The position numbers were made by a program, and so were the translations under genes. A DNA stretch of 11,392 nt, from positions 1 through 11,392 of the forward strand of contig JANWIQ010000007.1 of NCBI GenBank assembly GCA_025449795.1, given 5' to 3'. The notes under the pieces were generated by a model. The model worked only from the letters and a program-made list of their open reading frames with translations, had not been told where the DNA came from and made no database searches. Below are positions 5,766 to 11,392 of the stretch, one piece after another (positions within the stretch are counted from its first letter, which is position 1; every line of letters begins with the position of its first letter). This stretch comes from Minisyncoccota bacterium (GTDB taxonomy: Bacteria > Patescibacteriota > Microgenomatia > Levybacterales > UBA12049).

Positions 5766-5794
5766 TTGCTAACAATAAGAAATTCTGTTAGAAT
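5766..5794 (+). promoter_or_regulatory. Promoter for the gene at 5801 (leaderless)
   Basis: TTGCTA (5766-5771), a 17-base spacer, TAGAAT (5789-5794). ATG is six bases beyond the -10 box, where the first transcribed base is expected. The dyad ATTCT-GTT-AGAAT (5782-5794) overlaps the -10 box. A perfect TATAAT at 5758-5763 is an alternative but lacks a -35 partner. Confidence 0.6.
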
Positions 5795-5800
5795 GTTGCA

Positions 5801-6718
5801 ATGGCAGGCACACAAGAAAACAATGCGCGAGCGTTATTAGCAGCTTTACCTACAGTACCATTATTACTTCCTGATGGGGAAAGAAATACTTTTTACAATG
5901 ATGCCCCTACATGGCTGCGTGGACATTTTGTTCACACTAATCTTTTTCATGAGGTATACCACCATGCACAATATAATATGTCACGCGAAAATCAAGAAGA
6001 CGGACCTATTGTCGGAAGATTTGCAGGGGCATTATTTGAAGCATATGGGCTTTTCTTAATAAGCCACAAATATAATCAACCCGGGTATAGTTTGGCATAT
6101 GGGGATACTGTGTTAGATATATATCACAGCGCATACCCAAATGCAGAGGTAGTTTACCATCCGTATCGTAAGTCTTTGAAAGGCGTTAGTGTGCCAGATG
6201 CCCTCTTAGTTGCTCATGATACCCGAGAGGGTTCGGTAATTCAGTATGTGTGTGAATTTACCACTACTGATCAAAATAAAAGGGGTAATTTTTATAGTGG
6301 TCCGAGGCGAGGACACTTATCTAAGAGTGCAGAATTTTTTTCTGGTACAAGAAGGGATGAAGCCACTTTAGCTTTATTTGCGCCTTCGGCATCACTCCTA
6401 TATGTGGTACCAAATGGATTTACTATTAAAGATGCTGACTTATATCAGGAGGTAGATATTCTGCATACTCCTATAAATTCTATACAGTGGAGGGAATTTA
6501 TTACGTATGTGCTTGAGGAATATGTTCCTGAAGGCGGACAACTTACTCTTGCGCAAGTGCTCGGTATTCATAGAGAAATCCCTCCTTCGCAGGACACGTG
6601 GGGTGCATCTGTGGTGGTTACAAGATTAGTTCAAGCTGATGAATTACCAGTAGATGAACTTCTTGCAGGTGTCAACCCCGACGAAGAATGGGAAAAAATA
6701 CGCACAAAATACGCCTAA
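5801..6718 (+). CDS. Unknown protein, candidate PD-(D/E)XK nuclease-like fold (305 aa)
   Basis: I cannot name a family. The middle has the spacing of a PD-(D/E)XK core: a helix GRFAGALFEAYGLFLI with Glu80, then VVYHPYRKSLKGVSVPDALLV with Pro132-Asp133, then a strand VIQYVCEFTTT with Glu152, then ASLLYVVPNGF (197-207). In that superfamily a Lys normally follows the Glu by one residue; here it is Thr154, with Lys160 nearby, so catalysis is doubtful. A HEVYHHAQY stretch (50-58) could suggest metal binding but is not the HExxH zinc-protease motif. The C-terminus is acidic (NPDEEWEKIR). There is no signal peptide or membrane segment. A leaderless promoter drives it. No methylase or toxin partner is adjacent, so a restriction role is not supported. 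Confidence 0.82.
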   Translation: MAGTQENNARALLAALPTVPLLLPDGERNTFYNDAPTWLRGHFVHTNLFHEVYHHAQYNMSRENQEDGPIVGRFAGALFEAYGLFLISHKYNQPGYSLAYGDTVLDIYHSAYPNAEVVYHPYRKSLKGVSVPDALLVAHDTREGSVIQYVCEFTTTDQNKRGNFYSGPRRGHLSKSAEFFSGTRRDEATLALFAPSASLLYVVPNGFTIKDADLYQEVDILHTPINSIQWREFITYVLEEYVPEGGQLTLAQVLGIHREIPPSQDTWGASVVVTRLVQADELPVDELLAGVNPDEEWEKIRTKYA

Positions 6719-6725
6719 AATCTCG

Positions 6726-6754
6726 TTGTCTTTGTAAGAAATCTATGATATAAG
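6726..6754 (+). promoter_or_regulatory. Promoter for the gene at 6811
   Basis: TTGTCT (6726-6731), a 17-base spacer, TATAAG (6749-6754). Predicted start near 6761 gives a leader of about 50 bases, which contains the hairpin at 6771-6798. The spacer carries TTTGTAAGAA. Confidence 0.65.
6731..6740 (+). promoter_or_regulatory. TTTGTAAGAA box, copy 2
   Basis: Exact copy of 3493-3502, again just downstream of or overlapping the -35 hexamer and inside the promoter spacer. Confidence 0.5.
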
Positions 6755-6770
6755 TTTGCTTAAGGTTATT

Positions 6771-6810
6771 GTAGGGGTTCTTTGTAAGAACTGCCTACAT
6801 TTTTATTTTT
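6771..6810 (+). terminator. Terminator-like hairpin in the leader of the gene at 6811
   Basis: The stem is GTAGG (6771-6775) with CCTAC (6794-6798), then GTTCTT (6777-6782) with AAGAAC (6786-6791), around a TGT loop. A T-rich run TTTTTATTTTT (6800-6810) follows and ends exactly at the ATG. This is the form of an intrinsic terminator or attenuator, placed upstream of its gene. The third TTTGTAAGAA copy (6781-6790) forms its loop and right arm. It may instead end transcripts from the gene at 5801. Confidence 0.55.
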
Positions 6811-7974
6811 ATGGCTAGACTAGATATAGATATTGCAAAGCATTATGGCATAATGATTGGTGATCCCCAGAGTGCAGAACCTATAAGACCACATTTATCA
6901 GCGTTTAGTAGCTCAATACAAAAGCCCCAATGGGGAAGAGCGTTTTCGATTGCTGATACAAATTTTCCCTCCGTTGTTTTAGATAACGCAGTGTTACATC
7001 TTAGTCCCCAGATTAGCGCTCTCCAGGCTATTGGTGAACATGGGCTGAGAAACCATGAGAATGCCTTGTCCTTATTTGATTCCTTGCTGAGCGCAGTCGG
7101 GGAAAAGGTAATGGAAGAAGAAAGAAGGGAGCCTTTTCGTCCCAAAAGCATAAAACAAATGCAAGATACAAAGACCTTTCATGAAGTTGCAGATTATCTT
7201 ATCGCAAGAGTGGCTCATCCTGTTGATTACGAACAACAAGTAGAGGAAGTGCAAGCAGCAATAGAAGCAAGGATTACAAGAGTAATTGCCAATTTACTTG
7301 CTCCCGATCAAATCCATAACCAATTACAAGCTACCGGTTTGCCAGTATCTTTTGATTACCAAAATAGCGCTTTAATAACAGCGACAGGAGAGTATGTATT
7401 AGATGAGTTACTTCGTCTCAGTAAAGGAGTTAAAGATCCAAAGATGGATGTACTGTATGCAAATAGTGGGCTTTCTTTTCTTACTCCAATTGACCTCCAG
7501 GGAGATCCCGACAGGTATCTTTATACTATGGCTGTGAATCAATTTTCGCCAACTGAGCTGCAAAAGGCGTTTGCCGGGCTCTATATCGCCAGGACAATGA
7601 TGGTAATTCCTGTGTTGCTCACAAGGGTGAAAGATGCAAATTTGCCAGCAGAAATTCAAGAAGTGACAAGTGCATTATCTGACGTATGTCATATGGCTTC
7701 CTCTCTTGTTACCATTGTTGGATTTCCAATACAAAATTCATCATTACAACCCACAAGCTATAATCGAGATAGAATTCCTCTTTTTCCAAATGCAACTTTC
7801 CTAGGTTGGCTTGCCCGAGAGATCGAAAGGGAGTGTGGCCAAAATAACATTGTAGACGTGTTGGGAAACTTGAAAGCGTCTGATATTGATTTTGCCTACC
7901 TTTCGGAAAACGCAGGTGCAATCACAGGATTAACAGTAAATGCTTCTCGCCCAAGACGTACGACATGGTGGTAA
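6811..7974 (+). CDS. Protein of unknown function (387 aa)
   Basis: I do not recognise this protein. It appears soluble, with no signal peptide. The N-terminal 110 residues include hydrophobic patches (AFSIADTNFPSVVLDNAVLHL). Residues about 140-165 form a charged helix (EEVQAAIEARITRVIANLL). Residues 205-310 hold LSFLTPIDLQGD and a hydrophobic helix-rich part (AFAGLYIARTMMVIPVLLTRV). The C-terminal region is FLGWLAREIERECGQNN (328-344), ending in RPRRTTWW. None of these is a catalytic motif I can name. ATG 6811 directly follows a T-rich tract with no Shine-Dalgarno site. Its promoter word TTTGTAAGAA is shared with the unknown gene at 3523, suggesting joint control. Confidence 0.82.
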   Translation: MARLDIDIAKHYGIMIGDPQSAEPIRPHLSAFSSSIQKPQWGRAFSIADTNFPSVVLDNAVLHLSPQISALQAIGEHGLRNHENALSLFDSLLSAVGEKVMEEERREPFRPKSIKQMQDTKTFHEVADYLIARVAHPVDYEQQVEEVQAAIEARITRVIANLLAPDQIHNQLQATGLPVSFDYQNSALITATGEYVLDELLRLSKGVKDPKMDVLYANSGLSFLTPIDLQGDPDRYLYTMAVNQFSPTELQKAFAGLYIARTMMVIPVLLTRVKDANLPAEIQEVTSALSDVCHMASSLVTIVGFPIQNSSLQPTSYNRDRIPLFPNATFLGWLAREIERECGQNNIVDVLGNLKASDIDFAYLSENAGAITGLTVNASRPRRTTWW

Positions 7975-8002
7975 AGCAGAATAAATACATCCCATAAAAC
8001 TC

Positions 8003-8036
8003 TTGCAATTCATTTTAAAATCCTGTAGTATACAAT
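8003..8036 (+). promoter_or_regulatory. Possible promoter for the gene at 8041
   Basis: TTGCAA (8003-8008) is followed by TAGTATACAAT (8026-8036). The best-spaced -10 (TAGTAT, 17-base spacer) matches 4 of 6; TACAAT (8031-8036) is a better box but 22 bases away. Either gives a very short leader before ATG 8041. Confidence 0.4.
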
Positions 8037-8040
8037 AACT

Positions 8041-9015
8041 ATGCCAGAAAGAAAGGGTGGAGACAACCCTCACAAATTTGAACCACCACATCACATGAGA
8101 AGCGCATCACCCCCAGATTCAACTTTTCCTATTGAACCCGGTATGCGTCAAGGAGGTTCTACAGCAAATCCATTAGTTACACCTGCGCAACAACTGAGAG
8201 CAGAAAGAATAAATGCATTTTATGCGTTAATGAGGGACAAAAGCGAATTAGGTCCCACATTAAATGCTGAGGAGCGAACAAGATTAGAACGCATAATAGA
8301 AGAAGGACATCGAATTGCAAAGGAACAAGGTAGCGTATATCTTGTGCCCGAAGGAGAAATTGTTGGCCCTCAGGATCCAAGATATGCCATAGAATTGGCA
8401 CGTTTAGCTCGTATTACAGCTGCTCCAGAAAGAGCAAGGCGAGAGGCAGCAAGACGGGCCCTTCAACGTCAAGAAGCATTAAGAGCAAACCAAGCATCAC
8501 GCAGGGATTACGAGGAAGAGAGACGTAGGAACAGTTGGAGAGGATTTTTAGAAGATTTAGGAAATATGGGAATAAAAGTCTTTAACACTGTTACAACAGT
8601 CTTTTTATTAGCTGGTCCTGGGATTCGGACTGCAGGGAGAGCGCTTTCAGGAAGACAACCTTTTCTCAATTTTATAACAAATCCTGATGCCGATAGAATT
8701 GCGCGCGAAGTTGCTGCTAATAGAAGAGCAGAAAACCAACGAATTCATGGTACAAACAGGGGAGTTCTATTGGCTCTTTGGCATGCAGGGAAAAATGCGC
8801 TTGGAGAGATTATTCATCGAGGTCAAAGAACTATTGCACCAGAAATACAGGCAGATATAGCTGAAGCAGAGGCTGCAGGTACAGATCACCTAGGAGATCC
8901 ACCAGGTGGCTTTTCTAGTGGATCCGACCTAAGTGGTCCAGGTGGTTGGTTTGGTCCGTATAACCCAACGCCCCCAAGTGACGAAATTCCTCCACCCGGT
9001 CCAACAAACGTCTAA
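8041..9015 (+). CDS. Unknown protein with one hydrophobic segment and a Pro/Gly-rich tail (324 aa)
   Basis: I do not recognise the family. Residues 1-48 are Pro-, His- and Gly-rich and look disordered. Residues 49-165 are highly charged helix, with an Arg/Ala/Glu-rich run (PERARREAARRALQRQEALR, 129-148, and YEEERRRNSW, 157-166) that could form a coiled coil. A single hydrophobic stretch, about 177-194 (GIKVFNTVTTVFLLAGPG), may be a membrane anchor; the basic side before it would stay in the cytoplasm. Residues 195-280 are helical and basic, and 286-324 form a Gly/Pro/Ser-rich tail ending PPPGPTNV. There is no N-terminal signal peptide. A surface, membrane-associated or nucleic-acid-binding structural role is possible but not shown. 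It is the last gene before the ribosomal block. Confidence 0.82.
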   Translation: MPERKGGDNPHKFEPPHHMRSASPPDSTFPIEPGMRQGGSTANPLVTPAQQLRAERINAFYALMRDKSELGPTLNAEERTRLERIIEEGHRIAKEQGSVYLVPEGEIVGPQDPRYAIELARLARITAAPERARREAARRALQRQEALRANQASRRDYEEERRRNSWRGFLEDLGNMGIKVFNTVTTVFLLAGPGIRTAGRALSGRQPFLNFITNPDADRIAREVAANRRAENQRIHGTNRGVLLALWHAGKNALGEIIHRGQRTIAPEIQADIAEAEAAGTDHLGDPPGGFSSGSDLSGPGGWFGPYNPTPPSDEIPPPGPTNV

Positions 9016-9022
9016 TTCCTTC

Positions 9023-9051
9023 TTGTGCGGAAATTGTATTTTTGGTACAAT
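9023..9051 (+). promoter_or_regulatory. Promoter for the rpsB-tsf-frr block
   Basis: TTGTGC (9023-9028), a 17-base spacer, TACAAT (9046-9051). The -10 box matches 5 of 6, the -35 only 3 of 6. Predicted start near 9058 leaves a leader of about 65 bases, the longest among the promoters scored here. Confidence 0.55.
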
Positions 9052-9065
9052 AGGTACATCTTACA

Positions 9066-9107
9066 CATTCAGTGATAGATCCTGTTCGAAAGAATACATG
9101 CTGAATG
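9066..9107 (+). promoter_or_regulatory. Leader inverted repeat before rpsB
   Basis: CATTCAG (9066-9072) is an exact inverted match of CTGAATG (9101-9107), and the right arm reaches the first G of GGAGG. Folding would place the ribosome binding site at the base of a stem. S2 is known to regulate its own operon through the leader in E. coli; whether this hairpin does so is inference. Confidence 0.35.
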
Positions 9108-9119
9108 GAGGTTGAAGGA
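9107..9119 (+). promoter_or_regulatory. Shine-Dalgarno site of rpsB
   Basis: GGAGG (9107-9111) and AAGGA (9115-9119) precede ATG 9124 by 12 and 4 bases. This is the only clear Shine-Dalgarno sequence in the window. It favours ATG 9124 over TTG 9112, which touches GGAGG directly. Confidence 0.65.
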
Positions 9120-9123
9120 TTAT

Positions 9124-10083
9124 ATGCGCGATATTACTCTTGAAGAATTATTAGAAGCTGGTTGTCATTTTGGCCACCAGGTTACCCGCCAAAACCCCAA
9201 AGCGAGAGATTTTGTTTTCGAAGCTCGAGATGGCATCCATATTATCGACCTGACAAAGACCAAAGAATATTTGGATGAAGCACTTACCTTTAGCCGCGAA
9301 ATGGCTGCACGCCCACATGCATCCCTGCTTCTTGTTGGTACCAAAAGACAAGCACAAGACATTGTGCATGCCCAGCTCAAAAGAGCCAATGAAGCACTCG
9401 AGGGGACAACAAGAAAAACAGCAGAAGGTGTGGAAGAAAAAGTAGCTGCAAATATTTACTCAGTGACCAATCGATGGATCGGCGGTACTATTACCAATTT
9501 TTCTGCAATGCAAAAAAATTTCCAAAGACTCCATGAGCTGACAAAATTACTAGCAAGTGAAGATGCACGGGAAAAATATACCAAAAGGGAATTAGGGCTT
9601 TTCGATAAAGAGCGTGCCAAATTGGAAAGCTTTTATTCAGGAGTAGCGGAAATGAAAACAATCCCAAGCATGCTTTTTGTTATTGACACCCATACAGAAG
9701 ATTTAGCGGTACGGGAAGCAAATCGTATGCAAATTCCTGTGGTAGGTCTTGTAGACACCAATGCAGATCCTGATGTTGTCACTAACCCAATTCCGGCAAA
9801 TGACGATGCGGTTGGGAGTATTCAACTGCTTACCAGTGCAATAGTCGATGCATGGATAGAGGGGAAACTCAATAAGGATAAAGGATCAGGGATAAAGGAT
9901 AAAGAAGCGCCCAGCGTGAAGGGTAAAGAAGAAAAACCAGCGGAAGCAACGTCAGACGTTGCTGAAATATCCCCAAAAACCCCAACCACCCCAAAAACCC
10001 AAAAAGAACCAAAGGTGAAAGCGAAATCCGCCTCTGATGAAAAACCTGCAAAAAAAACAGTTGCAAAAATAGCAAAAAAATAA
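9124..10083 (+). CDS. rpsB: 30S ribosomal protein S2 with a Lys/Pro-rich tail
   Basis: S2 of the small ribosomal subunit. The family pattern is clear from the first residues: MRDITLEELLEAGCHFGHQ (1-19), NPKARDFVFEARDGIHIIDL (24-43), LLLVGTKRQA (68-77), NRWIGGTITNFS (116-127), PSMLFVIDTHTEDLAVREANRMQIPVVGLVDTNADPDVV (181-219) and IPANDDAVGSI (223-233). The span before NRWIGG is longer than in E. coli (about residues 90-110). The tail from about 247 to 319 is low-complexity Lys, Pro, Ala and Glu; part is encoded by a GGATAAAGGAT repeat. Start ATG 9124 was chosen because the conserved RDI/RDM start of S2 follows and AAGGA lies four bases upstream. It is the first gene of a translation block with tsf and frr. 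Confidence 0.95.
   Translation: MRDITLEELLEAGCHFGHQVTRQNPKARDFVFEARDGIHIIDLTKTKEYLDEALTFSREMAARPHASLLLVGTKRQAQDIVHAQLKRANEALEGTTRKTAEGVEEKVAANIYSVTNRWIGGTITNFSAMQKNFQRLHELTKLLASEDAREKYTKRELGLFDKERAKLESFYSGVAEMKTIPSMLFVIDTHTEDLAVREANRMQIPVVGLVDTNADPDVVTNPIPANDDAVGSIQLLTSAIVDAWIEGKLNKDKGSGIKDKEAPSVKGKEEKPAEATSDVAEISPKTPTTPKTQKEPKVKAKSASDEKPAKKTVAKIAKK
9876..9900. repeat. GGATAAAGGAT direct repeat in the rpsB tail
   Basis: GGATAAAGGAT occurs at 9876-9886 and 9890-9900, a 14-base period, with further GGTAAAGAAG-like echoes to about 9930. It encodes the KDKGSGIKDK part at the start of the disordered S2 tail. It may be a repeat insert or simply Lys-codon slippage. Confidence 0.5.
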
Positions 10084-10162
10084 TATTCTTCGAGAGAGCG
10101 TAGCGAATCGAGAAGTTCTCAAATCAATAGTTCTCGACTCATTCTATTCGCTCGAACAATAT
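10084..10162 (+). repeat. Long imperfect hairpin between rpsB and tsf
   Basis: ATATTCTTCGAG, starting about base 10083, pairs with CTCGAACAATAT (10151-10162) with one mismatch. Inside, TCGAGAA (10108-10114) pairs with TTCTCGA (10131-10137). The sequence (TTCGAG...GCGTAGCGAATCGAG) resembles the TTTCGAGCG-type unit in the dUTPase-like gene. The AT-rich run ATATATTTTATT after it could make it a partial terminator that lowers tsf expression. Confidence 0.6.
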
Positions 10163-10184
10163 ATATTTTATTAGTAACAAAGTT

Positions 10185-10637
10185 ATGGCAACAATTGATT
10201 TAGCATTACTCAAAAAACTTCGGGAAGAGACTTCTATTTCCGTATCTGAATGCCGCCAAGCATTGGAAGATGCAGGGGGCAACTACGAAAAAGCCTTGGA
10301 AATCCTCAAGTCAAAAGCAGAAGAAAAAGCTGCCAAAAAAGCAGACCGGGAGACAGGGCAAGGCATTGTAGAGACATATGTCCATGGAGGGAAAATTGGT
10401 GTGATGCTGATGCTTTTATGCGAAACAGATTTCGTTGCCAGGACAGACGAATTTAAGCATTTAGGGCACGAAATTGCGATGCAGATTGCCGCGATGGAAC
10501 CCAAGGATGTTAAGGAGCTTTTGGCACAGGAATATATTAAAGACCCATCAAAAACCATCGAGCAAATGGTAAAAGAAGCCATCCACAAAACAGGGGAAAA
10601 TATTGTAGTAAAGCAGTTCGTGAGATACCAAATATAA
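10185..10637 (+). CDS. tsf: Elongation factor Ts, short form (150 aa)
   Basis: The guanine-nucleotide exchange factor for EF-Tu. The N-terminal UBA-like domain is intact (LALLKKLREETSISVSECRQALEDAGGNYEKALEILK, 6-42), followed by the charged linker AEEKAAKKADR and the core with the essential TDFVA at 81-85, which contacts EF-Tu. It ends TGENIVVKQFVRYQI, as family members do. At 150 residues it is far shorter than E. coli EF-Ts (283) because the second core subdomain is absent; short forms are known, for example in Thermus. It is not a truncation, since both ends are present. ATG 10185 begins the standard M-A-x-I-D/T start; no Shine-Dalgarno site is visible. It follows rpsB as in most bacteria. 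Confidence 0.95.
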   Translation: MATIDLALLKKLREETSISVSECRQALEDAGGNYEKALEILKSKAEEKAAKKADRETGQGIVETYVHGGKIGVMLMLLCETDFVARTDEFKHLGHEIAMQIAAMEPKDVKELLAQEYIKDPSKTIEQMVKEAIHKTGENIVVKQFVRYQI

Positions 10638-10642
10638 ACATA

Positions 10643-10695
10643 GTCATGCTGAACTCGTTTCAGCATCTAGATTCTGAAATAAATTCAGAATGACA
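10643..10695. repeat. Two-hairpin palindromic repeat between tsf and frr
   Basis: Two hairpins lie back to back: ATGCTGAA with TTCAGCAT, and ATTCTGAA with TTCAGAAT. The ends are GTCAT and ATGAC. The left half differs from the thyA insert at 2174 by one base over about 26, and the right half is a diverged relative. It occupies most of the tsf-frr gap where pyrH lies in many bacteria. Confidence 0.9.
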
Positions 10696-10705
10696 AAAAG
10701 AAAAT

Positions 10706-11257
10706 ATGGACTCTTTAATTTCCGAAACATCATCACGCATGTCCAAAGTGCTTGATGTACTTAGTACAGACCTTGCCACAGTTCGCACGGGTAGAGCAAC
10801 TCCTGCACTTGTTGAGAATATTGTTATTAGTGCATACGCCGGTAGCGCAAGACTTAAAGTTATGGAGTTGGCAACTATTGGTGCTCCCGACACACAGACG
10901 CTTCAGATTACTCCTTTTGACCAAGCAACTATTCATGAAATTGTAAAAGGTATCCAGGAAGCAAATACTGGACTTAATCCGGTTGCCGATCCACCTGTTA
11001 TTCGTATATCTATTCCGCCATTGTCACAAGAAAGAAGAGAAGAGCTTATTCACCTCATGCATCAAAAGTTGGAGAATGGTAAGGTAATGGTGCGTCAAGC
11101 CCGTCAGGATGCCATGAATCAACTAAGAAATGCAGAAGACTTATCAGAAGATGATGAGAAACGTCTTGAGAAAGATATCCAACGCATCACTGATGATTTT
11201 ATGGCACAAGTAGAAGGCATGGGTAAGCAAAAAGAAGAAGAATTGTTGAGAATGTAG
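10706..11257 (+). CDS. frr: Ribosome recycling factor
   Basis: Splits the post-termination ribosome together with EF-G. The 183 residues match the family's usual length of about 185. Landmarks are VLSTDLATVRTGRATPALVENI (18-39), a hinge and beta domain with IGAPDTQTLQITPFD, LNPVADPPVIRISIPPLSQERREEL, and the long three-helix bundle with VMVRQARQDAMNQLRN and the charged C-terminal helix ending KQKEEELLRM. It has no insert. ATG 10706 follows AAAAAGAAAAT, a weak purine stretch rather than a true Shine-Dalgarno site. It completes rpsB-tsf-frr; no uridylate kinase gene separates it from tsf. Confidence 0.95.
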   Translation: MDSLISETSSRMSKVLDVLSTDLATVRTGRATPALVENIVISAYAGSARLKVMELATIGAPDTQTLQITPFDQATIHEIVKGIQEANTGLNPVADPPVIRISIPPLSQERREELIHLMHQKLENGKVMVRQARQDAMNQLRNAEDLSEDDEKRLEKDIQRITDDFMAQVEGMGKQKEEELLRM

Positions 11258-11392
11258 AAAGTTTCTTAAGTACTCACTATTAGTTGTTTTTTTTGATAAA
11301 CACCCATATACTTTATGTAATCATGCCTGAAGTTTCTTCCTCAACAGAATAATTACCGCCACTTAGGGGATTTGCCCTAGCAAGTAAAAATG
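11258..11392 (+). other. Gap after frr with a possible promoter and a 9-codon ORF
   Basis: No recognisable gene. A T8 run (11287-11294) has no good stem before it. TTGTTT (11284-11289), a 17-base spacer and TATACT (11307-11312) form a possible promoter with start near 11319. ATG 11323 would then be nearly leaderless but reads only nine codons (MPEVSSSTE, stop 11350-11352). After it, TTAGGG and CCCTAG can form a small hairpin near 11363-11380. An ATG at 11390 touches the window edge and may begin the next gene. Confidence 0.35.

Noticed and set aside
8933..9115. 60-codon + strand frame overlapping the end of the gene at 8041 and the rpsB leader
   Set aside because: It runs through the rpsB promoter and leader in another frame and has no start signal or family resemblance.
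9112..9126. TTG 9112 as the rpsB start
   Set aside because: It leaves no space after GGAGG and adds residues before the conserved S2 start; ATG 9124 with AAGGA four bases upstream fits better.
10185..10637. tsf as a truncated gene
   Set aside because: Both the N-terminal UBA-like domain and the usual C-terminal strand are present; short EF-Ts forms are known.
11287..11294. T8 run after frr as an intrinsic terminator
   Set aside because: No stable GC-containing stem precedes it.
1..11392. CRISPR array
   Set aside because: Repeats present are scattered palindromes or short tandems; none shows equal repeats with equal unique spacers.
1..11392. tRNA or rRNA genes
   Set aside because: No cloverleaf-like segment, tRNA 3' arm pattern or conserved rRNA stretch was found by reading; gaps are short and explained by repeats or promoters.

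Overview
The window looks like a piece of a Patescibacteria (Candidate Phyla Radiation) chromosome, possibly Microgenomates-like. The reasons are AT-rich compact coding with every gene on the + strand, a very short EF-Ts (150 aa), an almost complete lack of Shine-Dalgarno sites, several reader-unknown proteins, and many short palindromic repeats that also sit inside reading frames. TGA is used as a stop (thyA and the gene ending at 4437), so there is no sign of a recoded TGA. The lineage is inferred from gene style, not from a marker search.

Layout. (1) 1-3464 is a thymidylate block: the 3' end of a dCTP deaminase gene (dcd), thymidylate kinase (tmk), a second dUTPase/dCTP-deaminase-fold protein, thymidylate synthase (thyA) and dihydrofolate reductase (folA, overlapping thyA by 4 bp). 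(2) 3486-9015 holds four proteins I do not recognise (starts at 3523, 5801, 6811, 8041), with serine hydroxymethyltransferase (glyA, 4490-5734) between the first and second. Each gene has its own promoter-like sequence, and most of these leave almost no 5' leader. (3) 9023-11257 is a translation block, rpsB-tsf-frr, without the pyrH gene that lies between tsf and frr in many bacteria. (4) 11258-11392 holds no complete gene that I can support beyond a doubtful 9-codon ORF.

How the genes work together. Dcd and/or the dUTPase-like protein would supply dUMP. GlyA makes methylene-tetrahydrofolate from serine, ThyA uses it to methylate dUMP to dTMP, FolA regenerates tetrahydrofolate, and Tmk phosphorylates dTMP. 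The window therefore carries nearly the whole dTMP cycle.

Most notable signals. Short repeats of several families are embedded in frame: one in the dUTPase-like gene, three in thyA, one in folA and one in the rpsB tail. Related repeats fill the gaps between the same genes. The block of unknown genes has no such repeats. Its promoter regions instead share a 10-base word, TTTGTAAGAA, found three times by eye and each time upstream of an unknown gene. The protein starting at 5801 has a residue pattern suggestive of a PD-(D/E)XK nuclease fold.
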